From assembly GCA_965215145.1 (NCBI GenBank), contig OZ244038.1, positions 124,001 to 188,000 of the forward strand: a DNA stretch of 64,000 nt. Reading direction: 5' to 3'. Positions 42,621 through 52,000 of the stretch are shown here, piece by piece. The notes under the pieces were generated by a model. The model was not told where the DNA came from, ran no database searches, and saw only the letters and a list, made by a program, of their open reading frames with translations. Position numbers and translations under genes: made by a program. Each line of letters starts with the position of its first letter. Position 1 is the first letter of the stretch. Origin of the DNA: G965215145 sp965215145 (GTDB taxonomy: Bacteria > Bacteroidota > Rhodothermia > Rhodothermales > JANQRZ01).

Positions 42621-43631
42621 CTACGCCTCCACGAGCGCGCCGGCGATGGCGCCGCGGACGTCCTTGCGGGCCACCTCGGCGGCGGCCCCGATCATGTTGG
42701 CGATGGCGCGGGCCGAGGAGCTCCCGTGCCCGATCACGACGGCGCCGTCGACGCCGAGCAGCGGCATCCCGCCGAACTCCTCGTACGAGAACTGCCGCGT
42801 CACCCCGCCGAGCACGCGCTTCAGCAGCCCGGCCACCTCGCCCCCGCCGTTGCCCCCGAGCCCCTGCGCCTGGACCTGCGCGCCGATGAGCTGCGGGAGC
42901 ACCGTCTTCACGCTCTCGCCGAGCTTCAGCACGATGTTGCCGACGAACCCGTCGCAGACGACCACGTCGGCGGCGTGCTGCATGATGCCGTTCCCCTCGA
43001 CGTTGCCGACGAACGGGAGCCCGTCGATCTCTGCGAGGAGCCGGTGCGCGGCCTTCGCCGCCTCGTTCCCCTTCGACGGCTCCTCGCCGACGTTGAGCAG
43101 CCCGACGGTCGCGCCCTCGCGGCCGAACACGCGCTCCATGTAGATCCGCCCCATCTGCGCGAACTGCGCGAGGTGCTCCGGCTTGCAGTCGAGGTTGGCC
43201 CCGGCGTCGACGAGGATGCAGTGGCTGTTGACCGTGGGGAAGATGGTGGGGAGCGCGGGGCGGGCGACGCCCGGAAGCCGGCCGAGCCCGAACAGCGCCG
43301 CCGCCATCACCGCCCCCGTGTTGCCGGCCGAGGCGAACGCGTCCGCCTCGCCCGCCTTCACCATCCCCAGGCCGACGTGGATCGAGGAGCGCGGCTTCGC
43401 CTTCACCGCCGCCCCCGGCGCCTCGTCCATCCCGATGGTCTCAGGCGCGTCGACCACCCGGAGCGCGAGCCCGCCGGCGTCGTGGGCCGCGAGGGCGTCC
43501 CGCACCGTCGCCTCCGGCCCGACGAGCAGCACCTCGAGCGCGCCGCCGGCCTCGCGCAGCGCCGCCATCGCCCCCTCGATGACGACCCCCGGCGCGTGGT
43601 CCCCCCCCACCGCGTCCACGGCAACCTGCAT
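42621..43631 (-). CDS. plsX: Phosphate acyltransferase PlsX
   Basis: A 336-residue enzyme that makes acyl-phosphate from acyl-ACP for phospholipid synthesis. It begins MQVAVDAVGGDHAPGVVI and contains GNTGAVMAAALFGLGRLPGV, LVDAGANLDCKPEHLAQFA, GNVEGNGIMQHAADVVVCDGFVGNI and the end GVDGAVVIGHGSSSARAI. The start at 43631 matches the family; an upstream in-frame ATG at 43685 adds a Ser/Ala-rich tail. The normally upstream rpmF is damaged here (see the IS630 region). Confidence 0.95.
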   Translation of the reverse strand: MQVAVDAVGGDHAPGVVIEGAMAALREAGGALEVLLVGPEATVRDALAAHDAGGLALRVVDAPETIGMDEAPGAAVKAKPRSSIHVGLGMVKAGEADAFASAGNTGAVMAAALFGLGRLPGVARPALPTIFPTVNSHCILVDAGANLDCKPEHLAQFAQMGRIYMERVFGREGATVGLLNVGEEPSKGNEAAKAAHRLLAEIDGLPFVGNVEGNGIMQHAADVVVCDGFVGNIVLKLGESVKTVLPQLIGAQVQAQGLGGNGGGEVAGLLKRVLGGVTRQFSYEEFGGMPLLGVDGAVVIGHGSSSARAIANMIGAAAEVARKDVRGAIAGALVEA

Positions 43632-43775
43632 CCGTGCAGATGCCCCCGAGGAGGAGGGCGAGGAGGACGCCTGGGCAGCAGCCATCGGGCGGGATCGCAG
43701 AGCGAGCGGAGGGAGGGCGGAGGGGCCTACAGCCAGGAGCGAAGATACGGAGCGGACCCGAAGCCCTGCGGCTAC

Positions 43776-43928
43776 TTACCCCGCAGAAACGCGCACGCCC
43801 CGCGCGGGCGCTGGGGCACCGGGCGGGGCGTAGGCGGGAGGCTGAGGAGCCGCTGGCTCAGGCGTAGTCGCGCTCGACGACGGCACGGCCGCGGTAGTGG
43901 CCGCAGCTCGGGCAGGCGCGGTGGTACA
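43776..43928. repeat. Downstream copy of a ~150-bp duplication covering the rpmF 3' end
   Basis: This 153-base stretch matches 44500-44647 except for a 4-base and a 1-base gap. It contains the true rpmF 3' end and a GC-rich hairpin (ACGCCCCGC ... GCGGGGCGT). It lies between plsX and the IS630 fragment. Confidence 0.9.
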
Positions 43929-43930
43929 CT
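43858..43930 (-). pseudogene. Detached 3' end of rpmF (L32 C-terminus)
   Basis: The minus strand reads VYHRACPSCGHYRGRAVVERDYA and a stop, the canonical end of L32 with its second zinc knuckle CPSCG. It is separated from the rpmF 5' end by the IS630 fragment, so it is not translated as L32. Confidence 0.85.
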
Positions 43931-44502
43931 TTCGTGGCAAGCTCATTTTTTGAACGCCGCTTGCGCGGCCGGGTCGGCGCCCTCGTGGGCGGGGCGGGGA
44001 GTCTGCGACGAGAAGCCGAGGCGGAGCATCCACTCCCACCCCCGCTGGTCGTGAACCCGTTCGCGCCCGGTCGTCGCCTCGATCCAGCGGGCGACCTTCG
44101 GGCCGGTCCACGGCCCGCCGTCGGGGGCGCGCCCGGTCTCCAGCGCGGCGTCGAGGTCGGTTTGCTGCTCGGGTGTGAGCATGGCCGGAGCGCCGGGGTG
44201 GTCGTGGCGGCGGTCGCGCAGGGTGTCGGGGCCGCCCTCGTTGTAGCGGCGGATGATCGTGGAGGCCCAGTTGGGGGTGTAGCCGGTGACGGCGGCGATA
44301 TCGTCGAGGGTGCGGCCCTGCGACTTCAAGAGGAGAACCTGCCAGTGGGCCCGCTCGGTGCGGTCGTGGCACGCGCGGAAGCGGGCTCGAATCTGGTCGG
44401 GGGAGAGGTGATCGGCGAGGGGGAGAGATCGGGGCATGGTCCAAGAGGCGGGAGTCCCCTCAGACCGCACGAACCCTCAGAAAGCTCCCGGACTTGGTAT
44501 TA
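43930..44502 (-). mobile_element. IS630-family insertion sequence, one-ended fragment
   Basis: The left end, just inside the TA at 44501-44502 (reading TAATACCAAGTCCGGGAG on the minus strand), resembles an IS630 terminal repeat with TA target. The body encodes the orfA part of the transposase; orfB is missing after about six codons, where it joins rpmF sequence across a short microhomology. The original insertion was probably at the TA between rpmF and plsX (compare CTTACCCCGCAG at 43775). Confidence 0.75.
43943..44437 (-). pseudogene. IS630 transposase orfA fragment
   Basis: A 164-residue N-terminal transposase part: HTH in SQGRTLDDIAAVTGYTPNWASTIIRRYNEGG, then LRDRRHDHPGAPAMLTPEQQ, a second HTH-like segment WTGPKVARWIEATTG, and LGFSSQTPRPAHEGADPAAQ. 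It ends AAFKK at an A6 run (43946-43951) followed by a stop, the typical site where IS630 elements shift -1 into orfB. Only about six orfB codons remain (SLPRK in the shifted frame), so no catalytic DDE domain exists. Confidence 0.88.
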
Positions 44503-44762
44503 CCCCGCAGAAACGCGCACGCCCCGCGCGGGCGCTGGGGCACCGGGCGGGGCGTAGGCGGGAGGCTGGGAGCCGCTGGCTCAGGCGTAGTCGCGCTCGA
44601 CGACGGCACGGCCGCGGTAGTGGGGCTCGGGCAGGCGCGGTGGTACATCTTCACGTTGCCGCAGTTCGGGCACTCGTGCACCTCGGGGGTGCTGCGGATC
44701 TTGAACTGCGCGCGGCGCTTGGCGGTGCGGGCCTTCGAGTGGCGGCGCTTCGGGTTAGCCAT
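44460..44762 (-). pseudogene. rpmF: 50S ribosomal protein L32 gene, frameshifted in its zinc knuckle
   Basis: The first 46 codons are a normal L32: MANPKRRHSKARTAKRRAQF, then EVHECPNCGNVKMYHRACPS with the first CxxC. Then a 4-base deletion around 44621-44626 (compared with the copy at 43858) shifts the frame, replacing the second CxxC and the end by a Pro/Ala-rich tail that runs into the IS630 fragment and stops at 44460. An L32 with one knuckle might still work; more likely a functional copy lies elsewhere or the sequence has an error here. The neighbours yceD and plsX are in their usual places. Confidence 0.88.
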
Positions 44763-44815
44763 GTCGGGGGTGGTCGGGGGCGGCGGGGCCGCCGGGTGGA
44801 TTCAGAAGAGGGAAC

Positions 44816-44977
44816 TAGTGCTTTGGCAAAGTGGCAATGATGGGTTCCCGTCCCCCCCACTCTTGTCGTCCTGAACTCGTTTTAGGACCTCGTGCCACGG
44901 CCGTCGGCCCGTGCCGGAGATCCCGAACCGAGTTCGGGATGACAACCCATCATTATGATGAGCTTGACTGAGCACTA
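44816..44977. mobile_element. IS630/Tc1-type MITE at the yceD stop codon
   Basis: A 162-bp element without ORF, bounded by TA dinucleotides. Ends read TAGTGCTTTGGCAAAGTGGC on the plus strand and TAGTGCTCAGTCAAGCTCAT on the minus strand, each continuing to AATGATGGGTT, with CGTCCTGAACTCG and CGAGTTCGGGATGAC as inner repeats. The right-hand TA belongs to the yceD TAG stop codon, so the element inserted exactly there. Confidence 0.75.
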
Positions 44978-45475
44978 GCCTTCGTCGGAGCGGAGGCGGC
45001 GGAGCGCCTCCCAGCGCGGGTCGACGGGGTCACCGTCGGCGTCGGTCGCGACGCCAAAGGCGAGGGGGATCTCCTCGTCCTCGGCGCCGGGCGCCACGCG
45101 GCGCGACGGGAGCGCGAGCAGGAGCGTGTCCCGCACCGACTCCGTGAGGTCGAGCGGGACGCCGGGCTCGGGCAGCGGGCGGACGTCGTCGTCGCCGTCG
45201 GCGTCGAAGCCTTCGAGCCGCTCGGGAGAGAGAAAGAGCACGGTGTGGGTCCCGCTAACCGGCTGGTCGAACGGCTCCAGCGTCCGGTCACATTCGAGCG
45301 TCGCGGTCGCCCGGACGCGGAGCGTCACGAGCACCTGCTCGGGCTGCACGTCGAGGTCGGCCCGTACGCCGAGGTCGCGGAACGCCGCCGGGTCGAGCTC
45401 CAGGTCCTCCGCCGTCGGCGCCTCGTCGAGCGTGTGGAGGCCCGGCTTGAGCGGCGTGATGTCGAGGCCGAACAT
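44975..45475 (-). CDS. yceD: YceD (DUF177) family protein
   Basis: A 166-residue acidic protein with the DUF177 pattern: LDITPLKPGLHTL at the start, VTLRVRATATLECDRTLEPFDQPV (including the conserved C-x2-T/S-LEPF) and DLTESVRDTLLLALP. YceD is needed for normal 23S rRNA accumulation and is almost always next to rpmF, as here. Stop codon overlaps a MITE end. The Met at 45475 is chosen because upstream in-frame codons are not conserved. Confidence 0.9.
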   Translation of the reverse strand: MFGLDITPLKPGLHTLDEAPTAEDLELDPAAFRDLGVRADLDVQPEQVLVTLRVRATATLECDRTLEPFDQPVSGTHTVLFLSPERLEGFDADGDDDVRPLPEPGVPLDLTESVRDTLLLALPSRRVAPGAEDEEIPLAFGVATDADGDPVDPRWEALRRLRSDEG

Positions 45476-45689
45476 GCGCGGAAGAGCCTGGGAGAGGTGA
45501 GCCGGATACAGAAGGGAGAAGCTACCCCTGCCTGTCCACCGGACACAAGCCTCCGGCCCGCCCGCGGCCTCCCCATAGTCACACTTGACAGGGAATGCAT
45601 CTGCCTCCAACTCCGGCGGGCCGACGTCCCCCCTCTGCGGTGCCCCCTCGCAGGCCTCCGGGTCCGCGCCACCGTCTTCACCCGTGGGG

Positions 45690-45940
45690 TGAACAACCTG
45701 TTGACAACCAAGCCGGCCTAACCAGCCCATCGCCGCCCTCCCATGTGTGACCCATGACCGCCGTCCAGATTTTCCACAGCGCAATCCAACTTGGCTATCC
45801 ACCACATTGTGAAAACAAGACTTGGGTTATAAACCTTATCTGTGGATAAGATGTCTACAAGTGCTCATCGTGAGAAGCGCCCGCTGCTGAAGCTCGCTCC
45901 GTCGGTCGCTCCGTTCAGGGCCCGGTGTGGACAACCCCCC
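45690..45940. other. oriC: Probable chromosomal replication origin (oriC) upstream of dnaA
   Basis: The 634-base gap between yceD and dnaA has no gene. It contains a perfect DnaA box TGTGGATAA (45841-45849) and near matches TTTTCCACA (45770-45778), CTATCCACC (45795-45803) and TGTGGACAA (45926-45934). An AT-rich stretch (about 45800-45850, with GTGAAAACAAGAC and GGTTATAAACC) stands out in this GC-rich genome and could be the unwinding element. Confidence 0.75.
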
Positions 45941-46109
45941 GGTCCCCCTCCGATCCGGGCCCGCCCCCTCTTGCTCCGCTCCGAACTCGGCGAGTATGTT
46001 ACGAGCCGTCTCTGAGGGCACACGGCACACGCCCTCTCCTCGTGGGTTTCCGGTGATCCCAAACCGGTGAATCCCCTACCCTTCGGGCCTCCCCTCCCCG
46101 CCTCCCTCG

Positions 46110-47702
46110 ATGAAGGAATCTCCCACCCCTGACCGGCTCGTATCCGAGGACGCTTCGCCGGCTCAGGTGTGGAAGGCCTGCCTCGGGATCATCGGGGACA
46201 ACGTCCCGAGACAGAGCTTCAAGACGTGGTTCGAGCCGCTCAAGGCGGTGGGGCTTGAGGAGGCCGACGGGGTGCTGCGGCTGACGGTCCAGCTCCCGAG
46301 CCGGTTCTACTACGAGTGGCTGGAGGAGCACTACTTCGGGCTGCTGCGCAAGACGGTCACGAAGGTGCTCGGCCCGAACGGGCGGCTCTTCTACGACATC
46401 GTGATCGAGCGCGAGGACGACCCGGCGGGCCACGCCGGCTCCTCGATCCAGCTCCCGGCTCGGCCGCCGACGGCCGCCGAGCCGCCGAGCCCGCCCTCCG
46501 GCCGGTCCTCCGGCGGCGAGGCCGCGCGCGAGCGGCCCGCCGCCCGCCCGGCGGCGTCCCGCGCGGCGCAGCAGCCGTCGTACCCGCCGAGCCGGCCGCC
46601 GGGGCAGCCCGCGCCGCAGGCGCCGATTGCCAACCCCTTCGCCATCCCCGGCGTCCAGAAGCTCCGCATCGACAGCCAGCTCAACCCGACGCTGACGTTC
46701 GAGCGGTTCATCGAGGGCGACTGCAACCGGCTCGCGCGGAGCGCCTCGTGGGCCATCGCGAAGCAGCCGGGCGAGACGAGCTTCAACCCGTTCCTCGTCT
46801 ACGGCGGCGTCGGGCTCGGGAAGACCCACCTCATCCAGGCCGCCGGCAACTACGTCCAGCAGCACGTCCAGAACCAGACGGTGCTCTACGTATCCAGCGA
46901 GCGGTTCACGAACCAGTTCGTCCAGGCCATCCAGAACAACCGGGCCTCGGACTTCGGCCAGTTCTACCGCCAGATCGACCTGCTGATCGTGGACGACGTG
47001 CAGTTCTTCGGGGGGAAGGAGAAGACGCAGGAGGAGTTCTTCCACATCTTCAACGCGCTCCACCAGGCCGGCAAGCAGATCATCCTCTCGGCCGACCGCC
47101 CGCCGAAGGACATCGAGGGGATCGAGGAGCGGCTGCTGAGCCGGTTCTCGTGGGGGCTCTCGGCCGACCTCCAGATGCCGGAGCTCGAGACCCGCATCGC
47201 CATCCTGAACCGGAAGGCCGAAGACGACGGGATCGAGATGCACCCCGACGTGATCGAGTTCGTGGCGCACAACGTGAAGAGCAACATCCGCGAGCTCGAG
47301 GGCTCGCTGATCCGGCTCCTCGCCCACGCCACGCTGCACGGCCGGGACGTCGACCTCGACCTCGCGCGGGAGGTCCTCCGCGACATGATCAAGGAGACCC
47401 GCGTCTCGCTCGGCGTCGAGCAGATCCAGCAGATCGTCTGCGACTACTTCGAGATCCCCGAGGACCTCGTCCGCGCGCGGACCCGGAAGCGGGAGGTCGT
47501 GCAGGCCCGCCAGGTGGCGATGTACTTCTCGAAGCAGTTCACGAAGCACTCCCTCAAGAACATCGGCCTCAAGTTCGGCGGGCGCGACCACTCGACGGTG
47601 ATCCACGGGATCCAGAGCATCGAGGACCAGATCGAGACGGACCCCTCGTTCCGCGAGACCGTCGCCGAGCTCCGCCGGAAGCTGGAGCTGAACACCCGGT
47701 AG
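46110..47702 (+). CDS. dnaA: Chromosomal replication initiator DnaA
   Basis: A 530-residue initiator. Domain I is at the N-terminus (VWKACLGIIGDNVPRQSFKTWFEPL). Domain II is long and Pro/Ala-rich (about residues 105-180), explaining the extra length. Domain III: LVYGGVGLGKTHLIQAAG (Walker A), DLLIVDDVQFFGGKEKTQEEFF (Walker B), LLSRFSWGLSADLQ. Domain IV ends with the DNA-binding signature GGRDHSTVIHG. It binds the DnaA boxes just upstream and opens oriC. First gene of the dnaA-dnaN pair. Confidence 0.98.
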   Translation: MKESPTPDRLVSEDASPAQVWKACLGIIGDNVPRQSFKTWFEPLKAVGLEEADGVLRLTVQLPSRFYYEWLEEHYFGLLRKTVTKVLGPNGRLFYDIVIEREDDPAGHAGSSIQLPARPPTAAEPPSPPSGRSSGGEAARERPAARPAASRAAQQPSYPPSRPPGQPAPQAPIANPFAIPGVQKLRIDSQLNPTLTFERFIEGDCNRLARSASWAIAKQPGETSFNPFLVYGGVGLGKTHLIQAAGNYVQQHVQNQTVLYVSSERFTNQFVQAIQNNRASDFGQFYRQIDLLIVDDVQFFGGKEKTQEEFFHIFNALHQAGKQIILSADRPPKDIEGIEERLLSRFSWGLSADLQMPELETRIAILNRKAEDDGIEMHPDVIEFVAHNVKSNIRELEGSLIRLLAHATLHGRDVDLDLAREVLRDMIKETRVSLGVEQIQQIVCDYFEIPEDLVRARTRKREVVQARQVAMYFSKQFTKHSLKNIGLKFGGRDHSTVIHGIQSIEDQIETDPSFRETVAELRRKLELNTR

Positions 47703-47709
47703 TCAGGGA

Positions 47710-47759
47710 ACGGTGGACAGAGGACGGAAGACGGTGACCCTCTGTCTTCGGTCCACCGT
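47710..47759. terminator. Imperfect hairpin between dnaA and dnaN
   Basis: ACGGTGGAC (47710-47718) pairs with GTCCACCGT (47751-47759), with further CAGAGG/CCTCTG pairing inside. No T tract; probably an attenuating terminator or one of the dispersed intergenic hairpins. Confidence 0.5.
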
Positions 47760-47836
47760 CATCTGTCTACCGAACTTGCGCCCGGCGCCGACTGTAGCGA
47801 TACTTACCTAGCCTCCGCCTTCTTCCCCTTCCGATC

Positions 47837-48973
47837 ATGAAGTTCTCCGCCTCCAGCGCCGACCTCCAGAAGGCCCTCACCTCCGTCGCCGGGGCCGTGC
47901 CGACGAAGAGCACGCTCCCCATCCTCGAGTGCATCCTCTTCGAGCGCGACGGCGACGCCCTGCGCCTCTCGGCCACCGACCTCGAGGTCTCGATCGTGCA
48001 GCGCCTTCCCGTGCAGTTCGGGAGCAACGGCACGGCCGAGGCCGACCGCGTCGCCGTCCCGGCCAAGCGGCTGCTCGACACGCTCCGCGCGCTCCCGGAC
48101 CTCCCCGTCACCTTCGCCTCCGACGGCGACCACCAGGTCGAGCTGACCACGGACCAGGGCCGCTACAAGATGGTCGGGTTCGACGGGGCCGACTACCCCG
48201 CGCTCCCGACGCTCGAAGACGAGCGCGCCATCGAGACGAGCGCGGCGACGGTGAAGCGGGCCATCGCGAAGACCGGCTTCGCCGTCTCGAAGGACGCCCT
48301 CCGGCCGGCCATGATGGGGGTCTACTTCCAGGTCCAGCCCGAGCAGTCCCGCATCGTCGCCACCGACGGGCACCGCCTCGTCAAGCTCGTCACCGAGGCC
48401 GTGACGGCCGCCGAGCCGATGGAGTTCGTGGTGCCGGAGAAGGCGCTCGCGCTGACCGGCCGCGTCGCCACCGCCGACGACGCGGCCTGCACGATCCGCG
48501 TCGGCTCGGGCTACGTCTCGTTCGACTTCGGCGAGGCGCGGGTGATGGGGCGGATGATCGAGGAGGCGTACCCGAACTACGAGGCCGTCATCCCCGTCGA
48601 GAACGAGCGGCGGCTGACGCTGAGCCGGGACGCCCTGCTCGCCGCCGTCCGCCGCGTCGCGCTCTACTCCTCGTCGATGACCCACCAGATCCGGCTGAAG
48701 CTGGAGCCGAACCACGTCACCGTCTCGGCCGAGGATGTCGAGCGAGCTAGCGAGGCACGCGAGACCGTGCTCGGCGAGTACGACGGCGAGGAGATGGAGA
48801 TCGGGTTCAACTCGCTCTACCTCGTCGAGGTGCTCCAGAACGTGGACGGCGAGGACGTGGTGCTCGCGTTCTCCTCCCCCAACCGCGCCGGCATCGTCAC
48901 CCCGGCCGAGCAGGCCGACGGCGAGGACATGATGATGCTGATCATGCCGGTGATGCTGAACACGTACGCGTAG
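47837..48973 (+). CDS. dnaN: DNA polymerase III beta subunit (sliding clamp)
   Basis: A 378-residue clamp with the three repeated domains. Recognisable pieces are LTSVAGAVPTKSTLPILECILFE, LRLSATDLEVSI, GFAVSKDALRPAMMGVYFQV, IVATDGHRLV and the end DMMMLIMPVML. As a ring dimer it tethers polymerase III to DNA. Length and position after dnaA are standard. Confidence 0.98.
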   Translation: MKFSASSADLQKALTSVAGAVPTKSTLPILECILFERDGDALRLSATDLEVSIVQRLPVQFGSNGTAEADRVAVPAKRLLDTLRALPDLPVTFASDGDHQVELTTDQGRYKMVGFDGADYPALPTLEDERAIETSAATVKRAIAKTGFAVSKDALRPAMMGVYFQVQPEQSRIVATDGHRLVKLVTEAVTAAEPMEFVVPEKALALTGRVATADDAACTIRVGSGYVSFDFGEARVMGRMIEEAYPNYEAVIPVENERRLTLSRDALLAAVRRVALYSSSMTHQIRLKLEPNHVTVSAEDVERASEARETVLGEYDGEEMEIGFNSLYLVEVLQNVDGEDVVLAFSSPNRAGIVTPAEQADGEDMMMLIMPVMLNTYA

Positions 48974-49059
48974 TGCGTGGTGCGTAGGGGCACCCGTGGC
49001 ACAGGTAACGCGGCGTGCATTATATTGGCTACTCGCTCGGCCGTTCCTACCCATAACGC

Positions 49060-49070
49060 AAGGAGGTGAT
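49060..49070 (+). promoter_or_regulatory. Perfect Shine-Dalgarno sequence
   Basis: AAGGAGGTGAT is fully complementary to the 16S rRNA tail and ends three bases before the ATG at 49074. Most genes here have weak or no Shine-Dalgarno, so this fixes the start of a strongly translated gene. Confidence 0.75.
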
Positions 49071-49073
49071 GTC

Positions 49074-52000
49074 ATGAAATTTATTTCCACGTGTGCTGCG
49101 CTGGCTCTGATCGCGATGGGGGGGATGTGGCAGCCCAGCCCGCTACGATCCTCCCGCAGGACGAAGTGATCTGGGAGCTTGCGACGTGGCCCGGAACGAC
49201 CCCTGACGGTCAGCCTCAGACCCAGGCGGAGTCCGGCGAGGACTGGCTCTACTCCATCAGTCAAAGCCGGACTACCACAGGGGCCCTCGATGGGCACGTC
49301 ACGGCGGGCTACTCGACTTACCCCACCGTCTTAGTTTCACCGGGCTGCCAGACTCAGTGCAATCCGGAGTTCGGATGCACCTACCCCAACCTCACGAAGA
49401 TCACTCCTGGTGGCGAGGTCGAGTGGCACCGCACCACGACGGACATCGCCGGGGTATTCTGGAAGGTGATCGGCACCGCCGATGGGGGGTACCTCGCGGT
49501 CGGACACACAGCCGACCGTGGTCCCCTCCTCTACAACCCCACGGCTCCCGGTGTAGGGATTGCACTTGACTGTTGGCCCCCCGACTCCGGATTTCGCAGT
49601 CGCAGCATCATCTTCGCTGTTAAATACGATCACGCCGGTAACGAAATATGGAAGTATGCTTATGGCGAGATGGACAACCCCAACGACCATCTTCCGGGCG
49701 GCTCCCTTCAGGTTCAACCCCGTACAGACATCCCATGGGACGTCGTTCAGCGGCCCGACGGCGGATTCCGCATCGTCGCATGCGCCGTGGACCCTGACAT
49801 CGGGATGAACCCGAGGGCCTTCGTCATCGACGTCGACGGGGACGGCGTCGTGCAGGACCGGCAGGTTTACGGCGAAGGCGGCGATCCCTCCGACCGATTG
49901 TGGAGACGGGTGTCGCCGTGCTTTTACTGGGGGCGAAGGCGACCTCATGGTCCATCGCCTGAGCCGCTCTAGTCTCTCCACGCTTGGCTCGACCGGCTCG
50001 GCGCTCGGGCGAGTCGAAGCCTTCGACGTCCTGGTCGGCCTGACTTCCACTTCGGATGGAGGCACTGCCCTGGTGACGACCAAGCAGCTTGAACCTCCGA
50101 TCCAATTGGGTTTCGACAACACCGACGCCTTCGTCGCCAAGCTCAGCGCCACGGCCGCCGTCGAGTGGACGACGACCTACGACGCGCGGACGAGCCGGCT
50201 GCACACCGAGACGGGCTGTACCTACGAGAAGCACCAAGAGTGCCTCTACGACATCGCCGAGACCGAGAGCGGCGGGTTCGTGATCGCGGGCAACAACAGC
50301 AGCAACCTTGACGATGGGTACGTGCTTCGCTTCGGCGCGGCCAAGACCGCGGCGTTCCCGGCGACGACCGTCGCGAACTCCCACCTCGTCTATCCCAGCC
50401 CTCACGTCAGCTACGCCACCCAGATGACCGGCGGCCTGGAGGTGGCCGAGACGGGTGAGGTGTGGGTGGACCCGGGGCGGACGCTCAACTTCGGGCAGGG
50501 GACCCACCTCCGTGTCAGCGGCACCATGCAGGCGACCGGGGCGACCCTCACGGCGGCAGAGCCGTCCGACGGCTGGTCCGGCGTCCGCTTCGAGCCGGGA
50601 GCCTCTGGGTCCTTGCGGAATGCCGGGCCGGTCGCGACCACGATTAGCGAAGTGAATGGGTATGGAGCTTCCGTCTACATCCACAACGCCGAGGTCACCC
50701 TCAAGGACGTGCGCCTCGACGGGCGCCCTCAGGGCGTGGACCAGGACATCCGTGTGGCAGGCGTCCTCGCACGCGGCGGGGACGCCCTCGTGAGCGTGAG
50801 TGGTGCCGTCATCACCGACCACACCGACTACGCCCTCCGCGTCTCCGGCGGCGCGCGTCTTTACGCCTCGGACAACACTCTCGCCAATTCCGTCCTAGCC
50901 TACGGCTCCTATGCCGGCGCCGACGTGTTTCTCTGGGAGAACACGAGCACCCACGGCGCGAGCGCGCAGTCCTACGGCACCCTCTGGCTCGGACCACCGG
51001 ATTTGAGCTACACTCCTGATTTACCGAACAACGACCTCGGCGGGGGGAGCCCCTCGGCGGCGCTCCTGGCGTGGAACCGAGGCGAGGTCTGGGGTGGGAT
51101 GGAGGAGGACGGCTTCGCGAGCAATAACCACCTCTTCCGTGAGAACGACGAGCGCGGTTACGCTATCGCTCAGTATTACAGTGACGTTACCGCCCGCTAC
51201 AACTGGTGGGGCGACCCGAGCGGCCCCGACCCTTCACTCGTGGAGGTCGATGTCAGCAGCGTCCTCGATTACTGCCCGTGGCTGACCGACCCGACGGCGG
51301 GGTCACCGGGGGGTATCTGCTCCCTGACGGGCGTGGTGTGGGGGGCCGCGCCGCCGGTGCCGGACGGCGCGGCTGGGCACCTCTGGCGTGCCCGCGAGGC
51401 GGTCGCCGAGGGCCGTTACGGCGACGGCCTCGGATCGCTGCAACAGGCCATGCAGACAGACGGCGCAGACGACGCCCTGCGCCACCGGGCGGTTCGGCTG
51501 CTGACGACGTTGCTACGCCGCGCTGACGAAGCCGGACAGGCGCAGGTAGTAACACAGGCCGAGACCTTCCTGCGGGCACAGGTCGCTGGCGGCGGGATGT
51601 TGCGTCCGTGGGCAGTCCAGGCGCTAGCGCATCTCGAAGCGGGACGGGGGCGTCACGACGAGGCGCTCGCCCTGGCTGACTCGCTCGTGGGCGAGGGGGG
51701 TGAGCACGCGCTGCTCGGCCACCTTATTCGTCCTTTCGCACTAGCCTCGCTCGGACATGATGGGGAGGCGGAGGTCGCGCTGGCCGGAGCCGAGGCGGCC
51801 CTGGCGACGACCCAGCCGGAGGCGGTCGGCAGCGAGGTCGTTGCGGTGCGGGAGGAGCTGGAGTTGTGGCTGGGACGGTCGCTGGAGGTGAGCGCTGCGC
51901 GGCCAGGTGAGGGGGGTGGTGTCGCCGCACATACGTCGCTCCCGTCAGGCGACGCGACACTCGCGGTGTATCCGAATCCGGTGCAGGAACTTGCGCATCT

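Noticed and set aside
43776..44444. 222-codon minus-strand frame across the IS630 fragment
   Set aside because: It is out of phase with the transposase for most of its length and has no homology-like content.
44460..44620. Reading the frameshifted L32 tail as a genuine new domain
   Set aside because: The tail is exactly the normal L32 end and spacer read out of frame, as the intact copy at 43858 shows.
45476..46109. Small open frames upstream of dnaA
   Set aside because: They have no protein-like composition and overlap DnaA boxes.
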